A stretch of 11,236 nt of DNA from Bradyrhizobium sp. (GTDB lineage: Bacteria > Pseudomonadota > Alphaproteobacteria > Rhizobiales > Xanthobacteraceae), in the NCBI GenBank assembly GCA_028290305.1, contig JAQGKC010000294.1:1-11236 (forward strand), given 5' to 3'. The position numbers were made by a program, and so were the translations under genes. The first letter of the stretch is position 1. Each line of letters starts with the position of its first letter. This document shows positions 5,887 to 11,236 of the stretch, piece by piece. The notes under the pieces were generated by a model. The model was not told the origin of the DNA and ran no database searches. It saw only the letters and a list, made by a program, of their open reading frames with translations.

Positions 5887-6039
5887 CTACCCATGCTTGA
5901 TTGCGTGTGCGACAGCTACGGACGCAGCATCGGGCACCGCGTTAGGAGAGACCTCTGAGCTCGTCAACACAACGTCCGAATATATCTCTCCGGCAATCGT
6001 AAGCAACGCTAGAACAAAAATCACGGTCACGGTTCTCAT
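5887..6039 (-). CDS. Small exported or membrane-anchored protein, 50 aa
   Basis: The frame from ATG 6039 starts MRTVTVIFVLALLTIAGEIY, a basic N-terminus and a hydrophobic core of about 14 residues, as in a signal peptide or signal anchor. The rest (DVVLTSSEVSPNAVPDAAS and a short tail ending AIKHG) is small-residue rich and would lie in the periplasm. There is no obvious ribosome site; an in-frame upstream ATG at 6090 would put a polar, basic segment before the signal, which is less likely. The longer plus-strand frame 5750-6100 is antisense to it and lacks pattern. The function is unknown. Confidence 0.45.
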   Translation of the reverse strand: MRTVTVIFVLALLTIAGEIYSDVVLTSSEVSPNAVPDAASVAVAHAIKHG

Positions 6040-6191
6040 GGTCGTACTGTCGCGACTAATTGAGGCTAAATGCGTTAGACATCTGGGCAAAAAGCGGTAG
6101 GGTTAACGTCTCCTTGCGCGGAAACCGCCGCGTGTTCAGACATTGTGTTCGCAACAACAATGCGGAGTCTGATGGCGGGGAGGAAAGACAA

Positions 6192-6470
6192 ATGAGTAGA
6201 CCCGAAAGCGACTTTCCGACGATCAGACATTTGCGCGACTGCTTGTCAGACCTAGTTAATTATGGACTTGGTGACCACCCCGTGCAGATCGTCGTGGTGC
6301 CGGACTCGACAATTCAAGCCATTGCGCAAGCTACGGGAGGTCCTGACTATGACAACAGCAAGCCGGTGCTGATGATTGAACTGGAAATTCCGGATGGCTC
6401 TCGACTGCCTGTATCGCTGATATCGACCAAGCAGATGAGGGCCCGCTCGATATCTACGTCTACGCATTAA
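6192..6470 (+). CDS. Hypothetical protein, 92 aa, possible 3' frameshift
   Basis: GAGGAAAG directly upstream (6179-6186) is a good ribosome site for the ATG at 6192, which I prefer to the more distal in-frame ATG at 6060. The protein starts MSRPESDFPTIRHLRDCLSD, a short helix, then has a strand-rich middle (VQIVVVPDST and KPVLMIELEIPDGSRLPV) and would be soluble and cytoplasmic. I recognise no domain. The last 15 residues (RARSISTSTH) are arginine/serine-rich and look out of place. In the +1 frame from about 6405 the sequence reads IADIDQADEGPLDIYVYALR and stays open to TGA at 6548-6550, more protein-like than the current end. This suggests a one-base shift near 6395-6425, but a chance frame of 45 codons cannot be excluded. 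Confidence 0.6.
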   Translation: MSRPESDFPTIRHLRDCLSDLVNYGLGDHPVQIVVVPDSTIQAIAQATGGPDYDNSKPVLMIELEIPDGSRLPVSLISTKQMRARSISTSTH

Positions 6471-6694
6471 GGTCCCCACTTCTGGCCAGCGACCAGCCTC
6501 TTGCCCACGGTGGATGCCCTGATACGTGGCAATGCCTGGAAGCCGCATGACAGGCGATCCTAAGCGCCCAGCTCCCCTGTGTGGGTTCGTCAATCCGCGC
6601 CGTCACTGACCGGATGAACCATGCTCATTTACCAATCCCTTAGAATTCGCGGTGTGGCGATAACGCAGATTCACCGTTTTAATGACCGCCACCA

Positions 6695-6952
6695 TCAATT
6701 GCAGACGCGAACGCGGCCAATGAAGTTGCCGTAACCGTCAAACTGACGGACCCATCCGCAACTACGATAACTATAATAGCCGTCGTTGGCAGCGATCGCA
6801 CCACCGACTATGGCGGTGCCGACCAGGTCGGAAGCGAGTCCAAACCCGGGTCCGAAACGTTTTGCATTGGCCGGTTGAATTGAGGAAGCGATGGTGCCGA
6901 TGACGCCAAAAAATGCCGAGTGCGAAGGCAGCGATTTTGGTTTGAACGACAT
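6695..6952 (-). CDS. Small secreted protein with glycine/tyrosine-rich C-terminus, 85 aa
   Basis: GGAGG six bases before the ATG at 6952 is a strong ribosome site and decides the start over the upstream in-frame ATG at 6994. The product begins MSFKPKSLPSHSAFFGVIGT and has a signal peptide with a likely cleavage after QPANA (about residue 33). The mature part has a glycine/alanine segment (LVGTAIVGGAIAANDG) that may act as a short membrane or structural segment, then YYSYRSCGWVRQFDGYG and RVRVCN with two cysteines that could form one disulfide. Short exported proteins of this design, ending in a W/Y-G-N-x-I-G-R-type motif, are familiar from Bradyrhizobium genomes (memory only). Its role is unknown. 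Bases 6471-6694 and 6953-7179 hold nothing I can call. Confidence 0.7.
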   Translation of the reverse strand: MSFKPKSLPSHSAFFGVIGTIASSIQPANAKRFGPGFGLASDLVGTAIVGGAIAANDGYYSYRSCGWVRQFDGYGNFIGRVRVCN

Positions 6953-7179
6953 CTGGGACCTCCATCCAATTTGCGGGTTGCCGGAATGGCCCACATATCA
7001 GTTGGACAGAGGCCGTGGGAAACCGGTTTAATCAATCCGCGGGAATACTTTTGGAAAACGTCGGCATGCCCCGCCGCCCTCACCTTTGTAATTGAAACTA
7101 CTTCGAACGGGCGTCCGCTTCAGTACGCCACATAAGTCGCCGTCATAAATGGTCATGGTTCTGTGGAGACGAATGAGTG

Positions 7180-7367
7180 ATGCTCAGCCCCGATCAGGAA
7201 ACACTCTTGCGCGCCCTGGAAGATTCAAAACGCATTCTCTGCGAATGCGTCGCGGGGCAGTCGACGCGGCGCGGACGGTGGAGCGCCTGCTCGCCATGCA
7301 CGACAAAAACGATGTCGTGCACGCCCTCGATCGAATGAACCGGCGCAGAATTCTGCCGCTGGTCGAG
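7180..7367 (+). pseudogene. Frameshifted small helical hypothetical protein gene
   Basis: From ATG 7180 one frame gives MLSPDQETLLRALEDSKRIL, and this run of sense then loses pattern. The neighbouring frame takes up AARTVERLLAMHDKNDVVHA followed by LDRMNRRRILPLVE, which completes a helical protein of about 60 residues. The two halves fit together as one short protein if one base is gained or lost between about 7246 and 7272. From memory, Bradyrhizobium proteins with this start end shortly after a LVE motif; here the frame runs on to 7589 without pattern, so the stop is probably lost too. GGAGA at 7164-7168 is a distant ribosome site. A second start at 7173 is in the wrong frame for the N-terminal half. 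Confidence 0.58.
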
Positions 7368-7498
7368 GGAACCCGCCCGCCGCTTACTAGCGATCGAACT
7401 TCAAAATCCCGTCGAACTCCGAAGACGCATATTGCCGGCGGGCCGCAATCGGCGATGTGGGCCGCCATTGAACTGCCTTCGAGGTTCAGTGACGGTGA

Positions 7499-7636
7499 GA
7501 TTGGAACAATCTGTTGGATCACATTGGTCTCGCCGGCTCTCTTGACGCGAGTACCGCGAAGCTCGCGCGCCGCGTCGAAGGCGCTTTAAGCCACATGCCG
7601 CTCGGCGCGCAATACGCCGCTTTTGGCACCGCCTAA
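7499..7636 (+). pseudogene. Possible C-terminal scrap of an unknown protein, 45 codons
   Basis: After a TGA at 7496-7498 an open frame reads DHIGLAGSLDASTAKLARRV and ends GAQYAAFGTA at TAA 7634-7636, one base before the end of the convergent membrane-protein gene. It has an even, alanine/leucine-rich composition with amphipathic helix spacing, unlike the frames around it, and would be the end of a larger protein. No start or upstream portion is visible. It may also be chance, so confidence is low. Confidence 0.28.
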
Positions 7637-7637
7637 G

Positions 7638-9083
7638 CTATTTCTCCGGCGCAGCCCGCCGCTTGTGCACCACCGCCACGTCGTCGCTGTAGACGCGCTG
7701 CCACTCCGGCAGGCGGTCGAGCAGCGCTACCGCTGGCGTGTCCGGCGCGAGCAGCGTCGCGCCGAGTTTGTACTGGTCGAGCAGCTTGAGAAAATCGCCT
7801 AGGTCGGCCAGCGACACGTCGCGATTGTAGCGCGCGATGAATTGGCCGCCGTACAATTCGCCGCGGCCGTCAATGAAAGTGGGAATGCCGGCGAAGATCA
7901 AATAGCCGCCGAACGAATAATCGTTGAGTATGGGTCCCGCCTCGGCGAGACCGGCATTGGCCACGGCCGCCTCCGGCGTGTTGTGCAGCGCCGGGCGCAC
8001 GTCACGCGCCAGCGCCAGCCCGGTCGCCACGATCATCACGCCCAAGGCCGTCAGGTTCACGCCGCGCGCCGAGCCGGCCGCGTCATCCTCGGCCCGCGCG
8101 CCAAACTGCCGCGCCAACGGCGCCGCCAAATAGACGGGCGCCAGCATGGCCAGCAGGTCTGCATTGCGCGCCTGCGCGAACGCAAAATGCATCAGGCCGA
8201 GCACCACCAGCGCCCGCACCACCGGCAGCGTCACCCCGCGCGAGAGGGCGAAGATGCCCGCCAGCAGCAGGAACTCGAAGGCGTCGAAATGGCCGAAGTC
8301 CTGCGGCCGCCATTCCACGATCCAACTGAGCGCATGGCCGAGGCCGAGCGTCTTGAGCGGCATCAGCAGCGGGCCCGGCCCGTAGGGCGTCAGGCAGCAC
8401 GCTGCGACCGCCAAGGCTGTGAACGGCAGCCAGCGCAGCAGCACGCGCGGCCATTCGCTGGGCTTCTCGTCCAGCAGCGCCTCGAGCACGGCCGGCCCAA
8501 TCAGCCCGAGCGCTAGCACCACGCTGCCGTGCAGATTAGCCCACAGCACTAGCAGCGGCAGCGCCCAATAGGGCGGGGGCGCACGCCGGTCCATGCAGCG
8601 CACCAGCGCCGCCGCCCAAGCCACCATTATCGGCAGCGTCAGCACGTGCGGCCGCGCCAGCATATGCGGCGCCAACAGCATTACCGCCGCTATGACCATA
8701 AGCAGCGCCGGCGTCGGCGAAAGCTCGCGCAGCAGGAAGCGCGTCAGCAGGCCGACAGCGAGCGCGATCGCCGCCGCCGCCAGTGCCACCACGCCGGCCC
8801 AGCCGGAAAGCGCATACACTGCCGCGTAGATGACTTCCGACAGCCATTCGGAAGTGATCCAGGGCGCGCCGTGCATGGAAAAGGAAAACGGGTCGCTCGC
8901 CAGCACGGCGCCGTGTGCCATGATCCAGCGCCCGACCGCGATATGAAAATAGCTGTCCGGATCGTTTAGTAGCCGCGGCCCGAGCGCCAGCAGCAGGGCA
9001 TAGACGCCCGCGCCCACCAGCCAGGGCAGCGCCGACCTCGCCGGGAACGGTTTCACCGCGCTGCGGATGACCTCGTCGCTCAT
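7638..9083 (-). CDS. Polytopic membrane protein, GT-C glycosyltransferase-like, 481 aa
   Basis: The protein has about ten membrane helices: residues 20-38, 80-90 and several through 96-330, and one at 353-368. The first loop carries DPDSYFHIAVGRWI (41-54) and then DPFSFSMHGAPWITSEWLSE (64-83): this layout, an acidic D-x-D/YFH motif after the first helix and a DPFS...PW...EWL motif, is known from GT-C-fold sugar transferases that use lipid-linked donors. Other marks are ARPHVLTLP (143-151), WANLHGSVVL (181-190) and NADLLAMLAP (307-316). A C-terminal soluble part of about 110 residues (NDYSFGGYLIF at 387, DGRGELYG at 415) would face the periplasm. I infer a membrane glycosyl-transfer role; the substrate is unknown. 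The frame is complete and very GC-rich. The start is the first ATG; an in-frame alternative is not needed. Neighbours on both sides are remnants, so it stands alone. Confidence 0.8.
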   Translation of the reverse strand: MSDEVIRSAVKPFPARSALPWLVGAGVYALLLALGPRLLNDPDSYFHIAVGRWIMAHGAVLASDPFSFSMHGAPWITSEWLSEVIYAAVYALSGWAGVVALAAAAIALAVGLLTRFLLRELSPTPALLMVIAAVMLLAPHMLARPHVLTLPIMVAWAAALVRCMDRRAPPPYWALPLLVLWANLHGSVVLALGLIGPAVLEALLDEKPSEWPRVLLRWLPFTALAVAACCLTPYGPGPLLMPLKTLGLGHALSWIVEWRPQDFGHFDAFEFLLLAGIFALSRGVTLPVVRALVVLGLMHFAFAQARNADLLAMLAPVYLAAPLARQFGARAEDDAAGSARGVNLTALGVMIVATGLALARDVRPALHNTPEAAVANAGLAEAGPILNDYSFGGYLIFAGIPTFIDGRGELYGGQFIARYNRDVSLADLGDFLKLLDQYKLGATLLAPDTPAVALLDRLPEWQRVYSDDVAVVHKRRAAPEK

Positions 9084-9119
9084 GAGCAGCGAAAGTAAGG
9101 CGGCCGTGTTAATTCTTCT

Positions 9120-9382
9120 TTACCGTTCGCCGCGCCCCCGCCACACTGCCGGCGGCTCCGCCGACAGCACTCGCACGATGTCGTCCTGGATCTTGCCGCG
9201 CTCAGGGGCGCATCGAGCCGCGCCTCCAAGACGAGGCGCGCCGGCCGCTGAAACACCAGCACGCGGTCGCCGATCTCCATGGCATCCTTGATCTGGCAGG
9301 TGATGAACACCGCGGTCTTGTGGCTCTGTCGCACCAGTCGCACAAATTTTGGCGCGCAGGTCGCGCGCCGTCATCTCGTCTG
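9120..9382 (-). pseudogene. C-terminal remnant of nitrate/sulfonate/taurine-type ABC transporter ATPase
   Basis: Three frames together give the last 85 or so residues of an ABC ATPase: DEMTARDLRAK, then FVRLVRQSHKTAVFIT and MEIGDRVLVFQRPARLVLEA, then GKIQDDIVRVLSAEPPAVWR to TAA at 9120-9122. The VFIT-x-x-x-x-DA-x-EIGDR pattern and the FQRPARL loop fit the SsuB/TauB/NrtD class. Two shifts break it: one in an A/T run at 9347-9350 (one extra base explains it) and one near 9197-9206, where a loss of bases between GAGCGCGGC-like repeats fits. The H-loop histidine of the family (VFITHD) is a cysteine here (FITCQ). The Walker A, Q-loop and signature parts are missing: past about 9382 the frame turns into unrelated sequence, so a deletion or rearrangement junction lies there. 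It is not functional. Confidence 0.78.
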
Positions 9383-9812
9383 AACCGGTAACATCCGCAA
9401 CGAGAAGCTGTTCGTGGGAAACGCTGCAGGGCGTTTTTGTAAGCGCCCGCTCGGCTACGAAAGACGGAGCTTCAGCATGCAGCATCCCGTACAACAACTC
9501 AGAAACTGCTCGCATTTCGAAGTCTCCGACAATTGACCCACTAACGAGCAGACAATGTCTAAGAGCTTGGGCATTGGCCGTAACGACAGTTTTGGTTTCG
9601 GTGGCATTTGGCAGGACACTTCGAGCGACGGATTCCTAGATATCTGACCGTACAACAGATCCGCTACTTCGTACGCGCCATAAATTTCATGTCGTCGCCT
9701 GTCAGAGGCAATCCGTGAAGTGATTGTTACAAACTGTTGCTGAGATTGCATCATTACAAATCGCTAATTGAAGCTCCGTTGAGTTTCAGATTGATTCCGT
9801 TAAGCTGTGGCT
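9383..9812. other. About 430 bases with no firm gene, lower GC
   Basis: The minus frame of the ABC remnant continues here (from ATG 9515, MRAVSELLYGMLHAEAPSFV), but I recognise nothing in it. A short plus frame at 9555-9647 (MSKSLGIGRNDSFGFGG) is not supported by a ribosome site. At 9644-9718 a 25-codon frame reads LTVQQIRYFVRAINF, which resembles the very start of a LysR-type regulator but breaks off. The last 90 bases should contain the promoter of the capsule-type gene at 9813. Confidence 0.4.
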
Positions 9813-10967
9813 ATGAAATCAGTTGTCATCACAACCGATATTTTTCGCTGCCGCGAATTTGGCCTGCAAAGCGTTACCCAAAACGCCTATTGGTTACGCG
9901 GGCTACTTCATAATGTTTTCTTGACGACCGATTTTGTACAAACCGTTTTCACCAGCGAATGCGACGAAGGCAGTTTCGAAGTCGCGCGCTACAGGCGGCG
10001 CCATAATCTACCAAGCAGCGCGTCTAGTTGGGCCAAACTCGTCAACATGGTGATTCCGGCAGAAGACGAATCTTATTTCAGCGACTTACTTGGCGCAAAG
10101 CTCGTCATCGGATTGGGAGTGACGCCTGCACTGATGCAGCTGCTTGATCGCCACCAGATTCCGTTTGTGGATGTTGAGGTCGATTCGATCCGCTTTAGTG
10201 ACGATCTTCTGTTGCGCGTAAGGACAAATAGCCCTCATCTCTCATAGTACTTTTCTTGTGTACACCTTGAGGAAGCTATCTTCTCCACTTCGATCGCAGA
10301 GCTAAGAGCCTCCGTGGCGCGCCGCGAGGCGACCACCGTGACAGCAAGCCGTTCATTTGGGTTGTTCGTTGGGCAGTGCGGCATCGATCTTTCGACCGTT
10401 AAATCCGGTTGCATCGCAAAGCCTTCCGAACGGATAAAAGAAATCCGCGCCATCGCGCAGTCCGTTGACACGCTTTTTGTCAAGCCGCACCCTTACGACA
10501 ACGATATGCGTCATATCGCAATCCTGTTGGATGATATTCCAAACGCACGGCTAACTCGCTCGAACATTTATCGTATACTTTCAGACATCAATCTAAGGCA
10601 CGTCGTGGCCCTGTCTTCATCAGTACTCCACGAAGCAGCGCTCTTCGGGGTGAAAACCACAAAGCTCATAGAGCCGGACCGGGACGCCAGCGATCTAATC
10701 CCGCCGTCTATATCCCGGTGGTATCGCGTCCCAACGGAAGAAATGACGCATGAAGGATTCGTGGATGCTTTCCTGGGAAAGGCTTTTCCCCGACGAAACG
10801 CTCCAAGACGGCGGCTTGATCTGCGCAGAAGCCTAAGGACTAGCTGGGGCCTTGAGGATTTTCAGGCTCAGGCCCGGTTGCCGCTCAGCATGGAATCCCA
10901 CCAGCCATGGATATTCGCCTTTCCGTCTCAAAAGGTCGGACGCGCGCTTAGGTCGATATTTTCTTAG
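9813..10967 (+). pseudogene. Capsule polysaccharide biosynthesis-type protein split by one in-frame TAG
   Basis: The gene reads from ATG 9813 (a GTG lies two codons upstream) for 144 codons, stops at TAG 10245-10247, and continues in the same frame for 239 codons to 10967. The first half starts MKSVVITTDIFRCREFGL and has GAKLVIGLGVTPALMQLLDR and VDVEVDSIRF. The second half has LFVGQCGIDLS, then VKPHPYDND (near overall residue 222), IYRILSD, and VVALSSSVLHEAALFG (from about 265). These are the marks of a capsule-synthesis/KpsS-like glycosyltransferase: the KPHP loop and the S-S-S-x-x-x-EA nucleotide-sugar side. Both halves are needed. The first codons after the TAG (HLEEAIFSTSIAELRAS) look like linker sequence of such proteins. 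Neither half alone has a ribosome site at a new start. So it is either a recent nonsense allele or an amber read-through. Confidence 0.78.
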
Positions 10968-11050
10968 GAGCAAATGTAGCTCATGCACGTGACCACTCCC
11001 TATCGCGCAGCGATGAGCGGGAAGGTGAGAATCGGCCTATATTGCGATCC

Positions 11051-11236
11051 CTAAATCCCCATCGCCCAGATCTCCAGAATCCCCCTTTGCCAACCTTTGT
11101 CTCGCACCCATCCGTCGGGGAAGGAAAGAATGAGTTCGTGCGCGCCGGCTGCACGAGCTGCGGCCAATACCGCAGCCGGAGTTGCCTTCGGATCGAAGCG
11201 CGCAATATTGATGGCAATGCTGCCGTCAAACAACTC
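11051..11236 (-). CDS. C-terminus of an unidentified protein, cut by the window edge
   Basis: The minus frame enters from the right edge and ends at 11051. It reads FDGSIAINIARFDPKATPAA, then AARAAGAHELILSFPDGW and GWQRGILEIWAMGI. The alternation of strand- and helix-like runs (AINIARF, AAVLAAARAAGA, HELILSFP) suits the last alpha/beta units of a folded enzyme. The TTG at 11231-11233 is only the first possible start inside the window; the real start must lie outside it. I do not recognise the family. It converges with the capsule-type gene, with 83 bases between the two ends. Confidence 0.55.
   Translation of the reverse strand, partial: ELFDGSIAINIARFDPKATPAAVLAAARAAGAHELILSFPDGWVRDKGWQRGILEIWAMGI

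Noticed and set aside
5750..6100. 116-codon plus frame over the exported-protein gene
   Set aside because: No ribosome site; the opposite strand has a cleaner signal-type sequence. It is not fully excluded, as neither strand has a strong start signal.
7298..7320. 7-base inverted repeat GCACGAC...GTCGTGC
   Set aside because: It lies inside coding sequence and arises from codons for HDKNDVVHA; no T run follows, so neither terminator nor operator is supported.
8083..8454. Alanine/arginine-rich 123-codon minus frame inside the GT-C-like gene
   Set aside because: It is the second frame of the same strand within an intact gene, with no ribosome site or motif.
7842..8516. A 224-codon plus-strand frame rich in R, Q, H and A
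   Set aside because: It is antisense to the GT-C-like gene in very GC-rich DNA; its composition (long R/Q/H runs) is typical of shadow frames, whereas the minus frame has membrane helices and motifs.
10314..10967. Treating the second half of the capsule-type gene as a separate gene from the GTG at 10314
   Set aside because: The GTG has no ribosome site and is merely the first possible start after the TAG; sense-like sequence continues upstream of it in the same frame to the TAG.
1..11236. CRISPR arrays, tRNA genes, transposases, toxin-antitoxin pairs and retron-like structures
   Set aside because: No spaced repeats, cloverleaf with CCA-like end, DDE-type or integrase motifs, or paired small toxin genes were seen on either strand by eye.

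Overview
The window looks like a chromosomal accessory or decayed region of an alphaproteobacterium of the Bradyrhizobium/Rhodopseudomonas type (order Hyphomicrobiales). This rests on the high GC of the best genes, GGAGG-type ribosome sites, and several products (Omp25/RopB-like barrel, small RlpA, many single-helix microproteins) that resemble Bradyrhizobium proteins from memory. No database search was possible. I see no tRNA, rRNA, CRISPR array, transposase or integrase.

Left third (1-4728): a coiled-coil protein, then the C-terminal scrap of an outer-membrane beta-barrel, a frameshifted rlpA on the minus strand, and a loose series of very short plus-strand genes, many with a single predicted membrane helix (44, 53, 25, 56, 45 and 41 residues). 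Between them lie a broken small lipoprotein gene, a soluble 92-residue ORF and two stretches of about 400-580 bases with no convincing gene. A 34-base motif covering the start of the broken rlpA recurs near 4421-4455.

Middle (4729-7637): intact-looking genes are a 96-residue helix-turn-helix regulator (minus), a small exported protein (minus, 5887-6039), a 92-residue hypothetical protein (plus, 6192-6470) and an 85-residue secreted protein with a strong ribosome site (minus, 6695-6952). A frameshifted small helical protein gene (7180-7367) and a C-terminal scrap (7499-7636) follow.

Right third (7638-11236): a GC-rich block holds a 481-residue polytopic GT-C-like membrane protein and, upstream of it, the last part of a nitrate/sulfonate/taurine-type ABC transporter ATPase broken by two frameshifts. 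Past about 9382 the base composition drops. There a capsule-polysaccharide-type gene is divided by one in-frame TAG codon at 10245-10247, with family-like sequence continuing in the same frame on both sides. The window ends in the C-terminus of an unidentified minus-strand gene that runs off the right edge.

Overall this is a region of gene decay dotted with microproteins, not a coherent operon. I found no convincing new multi-gene system. The points most worth checking are the amber-interrupted capsule gene, the microprotein series and the shared start motif.
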